Shown here in pieces: positions 19,504 to 27,081 of a DNA stretch of 33,842 nt. The notes beneath the pieces are model-generated. The model ran no database searches. It had not been told where the DNA came from and saw only the letters and a program-made list of their open reading frames with translations. Position numbers and translations under genes: made by a program. Position 1 is the first letter of the stretch. The number at the start of each line of letters is the position of its first letter. Source of the stretch: Chloroflexota bacterium (GTDB lineage Bacteria > Chloroflexota > Anaerolineae > Anaerolineales > Villigracilaceae); NCBI GenBank assembly GCA_016234485.1, contig JACRBL010000025.1:1-33842 (forward strand). Direction: 5' to 3'.

Positions 19504-22115
19504 CGAGAAATTTCTTTCAGAATTTCCATTGTCTCTTCTTTTCCCCCAATTCCATTTTCGCCCGCGGGGCCGACGCACGAGGGACAGCCGTCTTCGCAGG
19601 GACATTCGCTGACGAGTTGCAAGGCGCGGGTTAACAATTCATCGTGCAATTCAAATAATTTTTGACTGAAGCCGATTCCTGCTGGCACTTGGTCGTACAA
19701 CGCCACCGACGGCGCGCCGAAGACCGATCCTGCCGCGTCCACGTGCAGGCCGAGGTCGCCTGGATCGCACATGAGGAAGAGCGGCGCGAGTTGCGAAAGC
19801 ACGTAGCCAAGTCCCGCCAGTCCGCTTCTCATGCGGACGTTTTGTTCCGCTTTATGGTGGCAGGATGGACAGAGCGTGATGAGGTTGTCGAGACGGTGGG
19901 CGTGAAGCAGGTCAATGCCGTTTTGCGTTTTGAAATTGCGGAACGGAATTTTGTGATGGACATCGTGCTGGCGACTTGTCCTGCCCCACAGGGGTGCTTC
20001 GCGAAGCTCCGTCGAAGGGGCGCTCTCGGGCAGTCCGCACATTTGACAGCGGAAGCCGTCCCGCGTGCGGGCGCGTTCGCGAATCTTCGGCCAGTCGGGG
20101 CCGTAGTCGTTCGGGTCGCTGGACCAGTTGCCCGTCTCGCGCAGACGCGTCACCGTCTCTTCGGAGAGGGAGAGCCAGTAGCCCGTCGTCTGCAAATCGG
20201 AGGGAGGCAGGTCGAGCGGTTCTTCGCCGAGGTTCTCGCCGCCCAGCCAGGTGCGTTTGCGGAAACCCGTCACTTGAGTCGTTACCTGGAGTTCGCCCCA
20301 GGATTTGACGTTTCTGCCCTCACCCCCGGTCCCTCTCCCGATTACGGGAGAGGGGAGCATTTCGGAGGTCGAGAGGATTTGGATGGTGGTTTCGCGCAGG
20401 GGTTCAGTGAAGTAATCGAGGCCGACGGGTATCAACGTGGCGGTGTTGCGCGTGAGGTCGAGGTCTTGGACGAAGTATTGCTGGCCTTCGTGCAGGTAGA
20501 TAGCGCGCGGGTGAACCATCCAGACCGCGCTGGCGAGGTCCACCTGGCCGATGGTGCGCGGGCCGTCTTCATCTTCGGTGTGGAGGACGACATTGGCGGG
20601 CGATGCGGAGCGCAGGGAAATGTTCGCGGCGGGATAGGCGTCTGCCATCCAAAAGACTTTTTCGGCGGAGGCGTGCGCTTCGTTGTTCGCGACCAGCACG
20701 TCGAGATATTCGCGCACAAGGTCGGCGGGAAGCCTGCCAAAGCCCTCCCCCTCTTTGAACGGCAGTTCGAATAACGCGCAACGCAAATGCTCGAGCAAAA
20801 TTAAAAGATGATCGGGATTGACCAACGCCTGTTCGGGCGAACGTCCGAAAAAATATTCGGGATGATGCGCGAGGAACTGATCGAGCGGATTGGGCGACGC
20901 GACCAGCACGGCGACAGCGGGATCGTCCCCGCGTCCCGCCCGACCCGCCTGTTGCCACGTGGACGAGATGCTGCCCGCGTAGCCGACGAGGATGGCCGCG
21001 CCCAGCCCGCCGATGTCAATTCCCAATTCGAGGGCGTTCGTCGCGACCACGAGGCGGACGCTTCCGTCGCGGAGGCCGCGTTCGATTTCCCTTCTCTGGC
21101 TCGGAAGATAACCGCTTCGATAGCCACGGATGGGGGAAACGATATTTGAAGATTCGATATTTGATTTTCGAATATCAAGTTTCGAATATCGAGTATCACC
21201 TAATTGTTTCAGCAAAATCTCCACACTCCTCCGTGTGCGCGCAAACATGACAGACTGGATGTTGTTTGCGAGTAAATCACCCGCCAGCCGAAGCGACTCG
21301 TCGAAGGCGGATTTGCGCAGGCCGATGGATTCGTCCACGATCGGAGGGTTGTAGATCAGGAAGTGACGTTCGCCACGCGAGGAGCCGTCTTTGTCTATGA
21401 GGGTGACGGGTTCCTCGATTAAATTCTCGGCGAGTTCCTTTGGGTTGCCGATGGTGGCAGAGGTGAGGATGAATTGCGGATGCGATCCGTGAAAGGCTGC
21501 GGCGCGTTTGAGGCGTCGAATCACGTTTGCCACGTGTGAGCCGAAGACGCCGCGGTAGGTGTGTAACTCGTCTATGACAATGAATTTAAGATTGCGGAAG
21601 AACTCGTCCCAGTTGGTGTGGTGCGGCAGGATTCCCGTGTGGAGCATGTCGGGATTGGTGAGGAGGATGTTCGCGGTTTTGCGGATTTGGGCGCGGTGGG
21701 ATTGGGGAGTATCCCCATCGTAGATGGCGGCTTGAAAGTTTGAAGGTTGGAAAGTTTGAAGGTTGGAGGATTGGTCTTGCGTCAGCGCTTTGGTGGGAAA
21801 GAAATACAGCGCCCGCGCTTGTGGATTCTCGATCAGCGATGCAAGCACGGGCAGGTTGTAGGCGAGGGTTTTCCCCGAGGCGGTGCTGGTGGCGAGGACG
21901 ACGTTTTCGCCTCGACGCGCGGCTTCATAGGCCGCAGACTGGTGCGAGTAGAGAGCGTGGATTCCGCGCGAGGCGAGCGCGTCCGCTAGAGGGTCGGGGA
22001 GAGGCGGGAGCGGGACGAGGTGCGCGGGGCGCGCGAGGAGAGTCCGCCAGGCGGCGAAGTTGGGCGCGGTGGCGGGGTCGGTCTGCCAGAGGGAGAGGAG
22101 GGTCGGGAGGGTCAT
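19497..22115 (-). CDS. MrfA/YprA-type DEAD/DEAH DNA-repair helicase with embedded HNH module
   Basis: 872 residues, about 120 more than B. subtilis MrfA. Helicase motifs: I at 75-83 (ATSTASGKT), II DELH at 182-185, III SAT at 219-221, V ATNALELGIDIGG at 358-370, VI QQAGRAGR at 388-395. The C-terminal zinc site of the family is C838, C840, C844, C847. Between them, residues 686-765 hold an HNH-type module: C690-x2-C693, H717, H720-H721, N744, C749-x2-C752, H753-H754. Four in-frame repeat-derived segments interrupt the protein (about 115-128, 307-326, 587-601, 696-712). The start at 22115 (MTLPTLL) is chosen because upstream codons lie antisense-like within the cyclase gene. Family role: mitomycin-type crosslink and adduct repair. 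Confidence 0.88.
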   Translation of the reverse strand: MTLPTLLSLWQTDPATAPNFAAWRTLLARPAHLVPLPPLPDPLADALASRGIHALYSHQSAAYEAARRGENVVLATSTASGKTLAYNLPVLASLIENPQARALYFFPTKALTQDQSSNLQTFQPSNFQAAIYDGDTPQSHRAQIRKTANILLTNPDMLHTGILPHHTNWDEFFRNLKFIVIDELHTYRGVFGSHVANVIRRLKRAAAFHGSHPQFILTSATIGNPKELAENLIEEPVTLIDKDGSSRGERHFLIYNPPIVDESIGLRKSAFDESLRLAGDLLANNIQSVMFARTRRSVEILLKQLGDTRYSKLDIRKSNIESSNIVSPIRGYRSGYLPSQRREIERGLRDGSVRLVVATNALELGIDIGGLGAAILVGYAGSISSTWQQAGRAGRGDDPAVAVLVASPNPLDQFLAHHPEYFFGRSPEQALVNPDHLLILLEHLRCALFELPFKEGEGFGRLPADLVREYLDVLVANNEAHASAEKVFWMADAYPAANISLRSASPANVVLHTEDEDGPRTIGQVDLASAVWMVHPRAIYLHEGQQYFVQDLDLTRNTATLIPVGLDYFTEPLRETTIQILSTSEMLPSPVIGRGTGGEGRNVKSWGELQVTTQVTGFRKRTWLGGENLGEEPLDLPPSDLQTTGYWLSLSEETVTRLRETGNWSSDPNDYGPDWPKIRERARTRDGFRCQMCGLPESAPSTELREAPLWGRTSRQHDVHHKIPFRNFKTQNGIDLLHAHRLDNLITLCPSCHHKAEQNVRMRSGLAGLGYVLSQLAPLFLMCDPGDLGLHVDAAGSVFGAPSVALYDQVPAGIGFSQKLFELHDELLTRALQLVSECPCEDGCPSCVGPAGENGIGGKEETMEILKEISRH
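19984..20030. repeat. In-frame repeat inside the HNH module
   Basis: Contains CCCCacaGGGG (19984-19994) and the 12-bp palindrome GCTTCGCGAAGC (19996-20007). It encodes about 17 residues between the first Cys pair and the HH of the HNH module, where homologous HNH domains have a short turn. Confidence 0.6.
20331..20354. repeat. In-frame palindromic repeat in the helicase
   Basis: CCCTCTCCCG (20331-20340) and CGGGAGAGGG (20345-20354) with an ATTA loop. It encodes part of the PSPVIGRGTGGEGR segment (residues about 588-601), which reads as a repeat-derived peptide rather than conserved protein. Confidence 0.75.
21140..21197. repeat. In-frame AT-rich inverted-repeat tract in the helicase
   Basis: Repeated GATATT/AATATC and TTCGAATATC units in a gene that is otherwise GC-rich. 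It encodes residues about 307-326, between helicase domains 1 and 2. Confidence 0.7.
21734..21766. repeat. In-frame tandem 16-mer in the helicase
   Basis: AAAGTTTGAAGGTTGG occurs twice in tandem, perfectly (21735-21750 and 21751-21766). It encodes SNLQTFQPSNFQ at about 117-128, just after motif Ia. Confidence 0.75.
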
Positions 22116-22131
22116 AACGACTGAAGTCGTT
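22116..22131. repeat. Small hairpin abutting the helicase start codon
   Basis: AACGACT (22116-22122) and AGTCGTT (22125-22131) with a 2-nt loop. It ends directly at the ATG of the helicase, leaving no room for a ribosome-binding site. It resembles the first hairpin of the 26125 cluster. Confidence 0.6.
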
Positions 22132-22140
22132 ACTACAAGG

Positions 22141-22740
22141 TTAATATCGAATCGAGACGGCGGGAATGATGATGCCGGAGATTTCGAGTTGGATAGGTTC
22201 GGCTTGGAGGCCCGCGCTGGAGGGGAGTTGTTCGCGGGCGCGTTCGGTGATGAGGATTTCGCCAGGGCGGGCTTTGTCTTCACCGAGTTTGCTGGCAGTG
22301 TTGACAGAGTCGCCGAAATAATCGGGGCCGCCGATGAGCAAGACATCGCCGTGGTCAATGCCAATGGCGACGCGGATGTCGAACTGCTCGGCGGTGTAGA
22401 CGTTGATCTCGTCGAAGGCCTGGTTGAGCGTGATGGCGGTTTGGACGGCGGAGAGCGGGTCGTCGAACATGGCGAAGCAATTATCGGCTTCAAACTTCAC
22501 CACGCGCCCGCCCGCTTTTTCGATGAGGGGTTGCGCGATGAGTTGCATGCGTCGCACCATCGAAAGATAATGGACAATGCCGTATTTTTGGGTGAGCAGG
22601 GAGAAGCCGGAAAGATCCATGACAAAGACAGTTTTGACCGCGCCGAACTCCCGCCACAATTGCGCTTCGATGGCACGGCGCGCACCGGCGTCTTTTTCGA
22701 CGGCATAGTTTAAGAGCATTTCTTCAAAGCGTTTATCCAT
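22141..22740 (-). CDS. Class III adenylate/guanylate cyclase domain protein
   Basis: 199 residues, almost only a catalytic domain. Metal-binding Asp residues are D42 (FVMDLSGFS) and D86 (KFEADNCFAMF). The substrate and transition-state region is DYFGDSVNTASKLGEDKA (140-157), with D140 and N147 in place and Lys151 where Arg is usual. K82 is at the purine-recognition position. The first 30 residues may form a helix that aids dimerisation. It is soluble and should make cAMP or cGMP if active. The start at 22740 follows AAAGGAAATTTT. It lies 25 bp upstream of the helicase gene. A CRP-like site elsewhere in the window gives a possible cAMP link, which is inference. Confidence 0.85.
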   Translation of the reverse strand: MDKRFEEMLLNYAVEKDAGARRAIEAQLWREFGAVKTVFVMDLSGFSLLTQKYGIVHYLSMVRRMQLIAQPLIEKAGGRVVKFEADNCFAMFDDPLSAVQTAITLNQAFDEINVYTAEQFDIRVAIGIDHGDVLLIGGPDYFGDSVNTASKLGEDKARPGEILITERAREQLPSSAGLQAEPIQLEISGIIIPAVSIRY

Positions 22741-22771
22741 AAAATTTCCTTTCAGGCTTCCGAACATTTGA

Positions 22772-22823
22772 ACCGCAAAGCCCGCGAAGTTCGCGAAGAA
22801 AACATTAAGGCGTGCTTTGCGGT
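22772..22823. repeat. Intergenic inverted repeat between the flippase-like and cyclase genes
   Basis: ACCGCAAAGC (22772-22781) pairs with GCTTTGCGGT (22814-22823). The loop contains a second short GCGAA/TTCGC pair. Confidence 0.6.
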
Positions 22824-22827
22824 AAAT

Positions 22828-23829
22828 TTATTCTTCCGATAAATGCAGACGACGAAATGCCCACGCGCCGACGGCCAGCAGAAACCAAAATGTGACGGCG
22901 CGATAAAGCAGCGTGACGACCACCGCCGCTTCATACGGGACGCGGAGGCTGGTCAACGTGAGCGGCATCAGGCCTTCCACGACACCGATGCCATTGGGCG
23001 TAGGTGAGACGATGAGGAAGAGGAAGCCGATCGCCCAGCCCGCGACGATCGTCCCTGCGGAGAATGGCACGTCGAACGATAGAAACGCGCAGGCCAGCGC
23101 TCCGATCAATAATAGTTTGCCAAACAGCGCGTGGAGCAGTGGACGGGATAATCGCAGGGCGGAATGTTCGGGCAGGTCGGAGAGTCCGTCTGCGACTTCG
23201 GCCGCGAAGGCGTGGGCGCGTTCTTCGCTGAGATAATCGCGATGGAGAAAGAATCGGATGACACGATTGACAGTGCGCGCCATGCGAGCCAGCACGCTGC
23301 CAAGCGCGTCGGCGGAACGATAGCCGAGGTAAAGCAAAAAGGCGAGGATGCTCGCCATGGCAAGAAGCAAAAGCGAGGCCGAGACTTCGCCCGCGTTGAG
23401 GTCATTGCGGCGCAGGAGGACGACCCAACCGAGGGCCAGGACAACCAGGAAGGCGGCCTGATCCACCAGCAAAAATAGCGCGCCCGCCAGCGTGGCCTTG
23501 CCAGGCGGATATCCGCGGCGGCGCGCCTCATTGGCAAAGACGGCGATGCCGCCCACGCCCGCCGTCGGCGCGACGATGTTGACAAAGTTGGACGCGGCCG
23601 CCACGAGGGTCAGGCGGGCGCGGTCTTCTTCGATCCCCAACAGGTGAAAAATGGATTGATACGTCAGCCCCACGTTCACCATCCACACGAGTTCGAGCGC
23701 GAGGGCCACAAACAGCCAGCGCAGGTGAGCCTTCTCCAAAGTGGCGAGGGTATTTTCCAATTCCCCGAAACTGAGCGCGACCACCGCCATGCCGAGGAAA
23801 AGAAAAATCACGATAATGAACTTTTTCAT
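22828..23829 (-). CDS. LPG-synthase transmembrane-domain (flippase-like) protein
   Basis: 333 residues with about eight membrane helices starting at residue 3. The FVNIVAPTAGVGGIAVFANEARRRG block (about 82-106) and GALFLLVDQAAF (about 116-127) are hallmarks of the lysylphosphatidylglycerol synthase TM region/UPF0104 family, and a second block (SPTPNGIGVVEGLMPL, about 275-290) matches the family's C-terminal motif. Family knowledge: the domain moves or modifies lipids; the cytosolic aminoacyl-transferase part of MprF is missing, so this is the membrane half only. A TACAAT box 7 nt before the ATG suggests a leaderless start. Confidence 0.85.
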   Translation of the reverse strand: MKKFIIVIFLFLGMAVVALSFGELENTLATLEKAHLRWLFVALALELVWMVNVGLTYQSIFHLLGIEEDRARLTLVAAASNFVNIVAPTAGVGGIAVFANEARRRGYPPGKATLAGALFLLVDQAAFLVVLALGWVVLLRRNDLNAGEVSASLLLLAMASILAFLLYLGYRSADALGSVLARMARTVNRVIRFFLHRDYLSEERAHAFAAEVADGLSDLPEHSALRLSRPLLHALFGKLLLIGALACAFLSFDVPFSAGTIVAGWAIGFLFLIVSPTPNGIGVVEGLMPLTLTSLRVPYEAAVVVTLLYRAVTFWFLLAVGAWAFRRLHLSEE

Positions 23830-23836
23830 TTGGGGA

Positions 23837-23842
23837 ATTGTA
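23837..23842 (-). promoter_or_regulatory. -10 box, possibly leaderless
   Basis: On the minus strand TACAAT is followed by seven bases and the ATG at 23829. No Shine-Dalgarno is seen. Confidence 0.45.
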
Positions 23843-23892
23843 AAGGATGAAGGATGAAAGAGAAAGGCCTACCCTCATCAGCCGAAGGGATG

Positions 23893-23929
23893 AAAAAAAG
23901 GCGGAAGGATGGGTTCATCCTTCCGCCTT
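23893..23929 (-). terminator. Rho-independent terminator of the YugP-like gene
   Basis: AAGGCGGAAGGATG (23898-23911) pairs with CATCCTTCCGCCTT (23916-23929) over a 4-nt loop. Read on the minus strand the stem ends in a run of T (complement of the A run at 23893-23899), 21 nt past the metallopeptidase stop. Confidence 0.85.
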
Positions 23930-23949
23930 CTGCTTTCTGCCTTCGGTGG

Positions 23950-24675
23950 TTAATCTCTCCGCCTGCCGCCCATGCCGCTGACGAGCATGACGTAGTAGAG
24001 AAGTTGCAAAACGGCGGTGATGAGGCCTGCCACGTAGGTGAGCGCGGCCGCGTTTAGCACGTTGTTCACGCCGCGTTGTTCCTCCTCGCTGGCGACGATG
24101 CCGCTTTCCGCGAGCATGACCTTGGCGCGGGCGGAGGCGTTAAATTCCACGGGCAGGGTGGCGAGGGCAAAGAGCGCGCCCGCCGAGAAGGCGATCACGC
24201 CCGCCCAGGCGAGTCCCGTCCAGTTGAAGATGAGTCCTGCGATGATGAGAATCCAGCCGAGGTTCGAGCCGATGTTGACGGCTGGCACAAGCGCGGAACG
24301 TACGCGCATGGGCAGGTATCCCTCGCTATCCTGCATGGCGTGACCGAGTTCGTGCGCGGCGATGGCAAGCGCGGCCACCGAGGGGACGCTTGCCACGCCA
24401 GGCGAAAGGTGCAGGGTCTTGTCGCGCGGGTCGTAGTGATCGGTGAGGTTGCCGCCGATACCCACGATGCGGACGTCGCGCAAGCCCGCGCCCGCGTCGG
24501 AGGTGTACGACACGGTGGAGATCAATTTCTGCGCGGCCTGCGCGCCTGTGAGTCCGCTGAGGGCGCGCACCTGACTCCATTTTTTGTAGGCCGCTTTCAC
24601 GTACCAGGAGGTCGCGCCCATGAGGAGAAAGGCGGGAAGCGCAACGCAGAAGAGATAGGTTGGGTCAAAGAACAT
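23950..24675 (-). CDS. YugP-type zinc metallopeptidase
   Basis: 241 residues. A membrane segment at the N-terminus (about 6-24) is followed by the HELGH zinc motif in AIAAHELGHAMQD (about 105-117), and a second family block LPVEFNASARAKVML (about 175-189) includes the third ligand region. Two to three more helices follow (about 130-172, 210-232). Family knowledge: Zn_peptidase_2, membrane-bound, substrate unknown. The start follows TGAGGTAAACC. It lies downstream of ctpA, 61 bp away with a hairpin between. Confidence 0.9.
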   Translation of the reverse strand: MFFDPTYLFCVALPAFLLMGATSWYVKAAYKKWSQVRALSGLTGAQAAQKLISTVSYTSDAGAGLRDVRIVGIGGNLTDHYDPRDKTLHLSPGVASVPSVAALAIAAHELGHAMQDSEGYLPMRVRSALVPAVNIGSNLGWILIIAGLIFNWTGLAWAGVIAFSAGALFALATLPVEFNASARAKVMLAESGIVASEEEQRGVNNVLNAAALTYVAGLITAVLQLLYYVMLVSGMGGRRRD

Positions 24676-24695
24676 GGTTTACCTCAATGGGAAGC

Positions 24696-24728
24696 AACCC
24701 TCACAGGTTTTTAAAACCTGTGAGGGTT
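24696..24728. repeat. Hairpin between ctpA and the YugP-like gene
   Basis: AACCCTCACAGGTTTT (24696-24711) and its exact reverse complement (24713-24728) around one base. It could stabilise or process the ctpA mRNA; it lacks a T tract on the minus strand. Confidence 0.7.
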
Positions 24729-24736
24729 CTAGTTGA

Positions 24737-26029
24737 TCAGGGTATTGGCGTGACCGTGGGCATCGAAGTGGGGATCGGCGTCCCCGAGATCATAGCCAGC
24801 AGGGTTTCGATGGCCGCGTCCAGCTGCGGGTCGCGGTCGTTGATGTAATCTTCCTCGGTCATCGAGACGTAGACATCGGGAGTGAGTCCCAATTGGTGGA
24901 TGGTGCGTCCGCTGGGCGTGAGCCACTTGGCAATGGTGACGCGCACCGCGCCCTGCTCGTTGGTCAGCGCGTTCCAAATCTGCACCGAGCCTTTGCCATA
25001 CGAGACGACGCCGATGAGTTTGGCGCGCTCGAGGTCTTGCAACGCGCCCGCCACAATCTCGGACGCGGAGGCGGAGCCTTCGTTGACCAGCACCACCATC
25101 GGGACGTCCAGCGCGAGGCCGCCTTCGAGGGATTTGTACGAGTCCTTTTGTCCATTGCCGTATTGTTCGTAAAGGACAACTTCATCTTTCGGCAGGAACT
25201 GGGACGAGACTTCCACCGCGGTCTGCAAGTAGCCGCCGCCGTTGTTGCGGAGATCGAGGATCAAGCCCTTGGGATTCTGCGCCATTAATTCTTCGAGCGC
25301 GGCGATCAACTCGGGCGTGGTCTTATCGCCAAAGGTGGACACTTTCACGTAAGCGATGTCGTTCTCGAGCATCTTGCCTTCGGAGCTTTTGATGACGATC
25401 TTGGCGCGCGTGATCTTGACGTCGAACGGCGCATCCTCGCCGCGGCGAATGGTGAGGGTGACGATGCTCCCCGCGGGTCCAAGCACCTTCTGGCGGACGA
25501 GTTCGCCATCCATGCCTGCCATGTCCTCGCCGTCAATGGCGATGATCATATCGCCAGGGCGCAAACCAGCCGCTTCGGCGGGCGAACCCGCAATGGGGCT
25601 GATGACGGTCAGAAATTCGGCGGTGGTATCCACGTACGCGCCGATGCCCTCGTATTCGCCCGAAAGCGATTCGTTGGCTTGCGTAAATTCCTTCGGATCC
25701 ATGTAGGAGGTGTGTTCGTCGCCGAGCGCGCCCAACATACCTTCGATGGCGCCGCGCATCAACGCGACATCATCCACGGGTTGGTCTACATACTGCTCAT
25801 GGACGATGTTCCACGCCTCCCAAAACGGCTGGAAGAGAACCTGCGTCTCATCCGACGGAGGCGCAACTGTCGCGGACGGTTGGGGCGGGTTGACGGCAGG
25901 CGGGACAATTCCCTGCAGCCCGCCATCAGAGGGCAGGAAATGGCCGACCAGGAATCCGCCAGAAAACGCGCCAGCCAGCAGGATCAGGCCGACGACAAGG
26001 AACAACAAGACTTTAATGGTTTTACTCAC
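24737..26029 (-). CDS. CtpA-type S41 carboxy-terminal processing protease
   Basis: 430 residues from a GTG preceded by AAAGGAGATTTCCC. A longer in-frame TTG start would place the ribosome-binding site inside the gene. An N-terminal membrane anchor at about 5-25 is followed by a Pro-rich linker (about 42-60), an S41 N-terminal helical region (about 65-125), a PDZ domain (about 126-205) with the GxGAYV pocket, and the S41 catalytic core. Ser321 (NEGSASASEI) and Lys346 (GKGSVQ), 25 residues apart as in Prc, form the Ser-Lys dyad. Family role: cleavage of C-termini of extracytoplasmic proteins. It is probably cotranscribed with the YugP-like gene. Confidence 0.92.
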   Translation of the reverse strand: MSKTIKVLLFLVVGLILLAGAFSGGFLVGHFLPSDGGLQGIVPPAVNPPQPSATVAPPSDETQVLFQPFWEAWNIVHEQYVDQPVDDVALMRGAIEGMLGALGDEHTSYMDPKEFTQANESLSGEYEGIGAYVDTTAEFLTVISPIAGSPAEAAGLRPGDMIIAIDGEDMAGMDGELVRQKVLGPAGSIVTLTIRRGEDAPFDVKITRAKIVIKSSEGKMLENDIAYVKVSTFGDKTTPELIAALEELMAQNPKGLILDLRNNGGGYLQTAVEVSSQFLPKDEVVLYEQYGNGQKDSYKSLEGGLALDVPMVVLVNEGSASASEIVAGALQDLERAKLIGVVSYGKGSVQIWNALTNEQGAVRVTIAKWLTPSGRTIHQLGLTPDVYVSMTEEDYINDRDPQLDAAIETLLAMISGTPIPTSMPTVTPIP

Positions 26030-26124
26030 GGGAAATCTCCTTTGACGATGCAATCGGGTTGCAGAATATCACGGGTGGATTAAGTAGGGATGAAATAATT
26101 GTAGGAAAAGTGTATGCGGCGTGG

Positions 26125-26228
26125 GCGACTGGAAGTCGCGCCAACGGTTGCAAAGCCGACCTTCGTCGGCTAACGCGATTTAGTCAGCGTAGGCTGACTT
26201 TGCATGCGTAGTGGCGGTTTCAACCGCC
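26125..26228. repeat. Cluster of four short hairpins
   Basis: Four different stem-loops follow each other: GCGACT/AGTCGC (26125-26139), AGCCGAC/GTCGGCT (26154-26171), AGTCAGC/GCTGACT (26182-26199) and GGCGGT/ACCGCC (26213-26228), with 3-4 nt loops. The last one overlaps the final codons of the small membrane-protein gene. The remainder of 26030-26219 holds no gene. Confidence 0.75.
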
Positions 26229-26423
26229 GTGATTCTTCAATTCCTCCACGCGGCGATGCAATTCATCCATGGCTTTTTTGTCGCGGTTCATGGCATCTTC
26301 GATGTTGCCTTTTCGACCGCGTAAAATGGCAAAGGCGGTGAAACCGTTCATGGCAAGGAAAACAACCGCAACAACGCAGATCAAGACGAGGAAAGCGGGG
26401 TTCTGAAGCAAGTCGTTCAACAT
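26220..26423 (-). CDS. Small single-helix membrane protein
   Basis: 67 residues from the ATG preceded by GGGAGATAACC, which lies 2 nt after the HAD gene stop, so translation is probably coupled. One membrane helix at about 9-32 (AFLVLICVVAVVFLAMNGFTAFAIL) is followed by a basic segment and a short amphipathic or coiled helix (NRDKKAMDELHRRVEELKN). Family not recognised. The final Gly codons come from a GGCGGT hairpin, so the end may have been altered by that repeat. Confidence 0.65.
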   Translation of the reverse strand: MLNDLLQNPAFLVLICVVAVVFLAMNGFTAFAILRGRKGNIEDAMNRDKKAMDELHRRVEELKNHGG

Positions 26424-26425
26424 GG

Positions 26426-27061
26426 TTATCTCCCATTCAATAGGGCGGGTAAATTTGTCCAATCGGCGAGGGACGCGTCGGCATCGGGGTGCGGGGCATC
26501 TTGTCCGTAGAGGATGGCGTACAGGCCGAAGTCACGCGCGGCGCGGGTGGTGCGATGGATGTCGTCTATCATCACACAGCGCGTGGGGTCGGTCTCGTTT
26601 GCGACGGCCATCGCGATCTGGAATGACTCGGGCATGGGCTTGCAGTACGGCGAGACCTGGTTTACGTCCACGATGGCTTCAAAAAGATTCTCCAATTCGA
26701 GTGCGGCCAAAACGCGTCGGGCGTGGGAAACGTCCGCGTTTGTAAAAATCAGGTTGCGGGTCGGGAGTGAAGCGATGATCGAGCGCAGAGTCAGATCGGG
26801 AGTCAGATAGTCCCGAAGCGGAAGGTCATGCACGAAGGCCAGGAAATCGTCCACATCCATTTGGTGATTGGCCTGCAAGCCGCGCAAAGTGGTTCCGTAT
26901 TGCAGAAAATATTTTTCGCGCAGGCGGGGAATATCGGCGGGCGCGAAGCCCATGCGGTCGCGCATGTAAATGTTCATGCGCTCTTTGATGGCATGCCACA
27001 GTCCGCAACTCGCGGGGTAGAGCGTGTCGTCGAGGTCGAAGAAGATGGTAGTGAATTTCAC
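26426..27061 (-). CDS. HAD hydrolase, pyrimidine 5'-nucleotidase type
   Basis: 211 residues from GTG 27061-27059. HAD motif I is FFDLDDTLY with Asp nucleophiles at about 9 and 11; motif II is IFTNAD, motif III Lys is in YCKPMP, and motif IV is MIDDIHRT. The cap region (GLWHAIKERMNIYMRDRMG, YFLQYGTTLRGL) is that of the Sdt1/Phm8-like pyrimidine 5'-nucleotidase group, which dephosphorylates UMP/CMP. The longer frame upstream lies antisense to mutL and is rejected. A TATAAT box shared with mutL lies 6 nt before the GTG, giving a leaderless start. A small membrane gene follows 2 nt after the stop. Confidence 0.88.
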   Translation of the reverse strand: MKFTTIFFDLDDTLYPASCGLWHAIKERMNIYMRDRMGFAPADIPRLREKYFLQYGTTLRGLQANHQMDVDDFLAFVHDLPLRDYLTPDLTLRSIIASLPTRNLIFTNADVSHARRVLAALELENLFEAIVDVNQVSPYCKPMPESFQIAMAVANETDPTRCVMIDDIHRTTRAARDFGLYAILYGQDAPHPDADASLADWTNLPALLNGR

Positions 27062-27067
27062 GGGGCG

Positions 27068-27075
27068 ATTATAAT
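27068..27075. promoter_or_regulatory. Shared bidirectional -10 element (HAD gene / mutL)
   Basis: ATTATAAT is self-complementary, so it reads TATAAT on both strands. Exactly 6 bp separate it from the mutL ATG (27082) and 6 bp from the HAD GTG (27061) on the other side. Both mRNAs would be leaderless. No good -35 is seen on either strand. Confidence 0.6.
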
Positions 27076-27081
27076 GGAAAC

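Noticed and set aside
22116..22493. N-terminal 126-residue extension of the helicase frame
   Set aside because: Ser/Pro/Thr-rich out-of-frame translation of the cyclase gene; the MrfA-like protein begins at MTLPTLL (22115).
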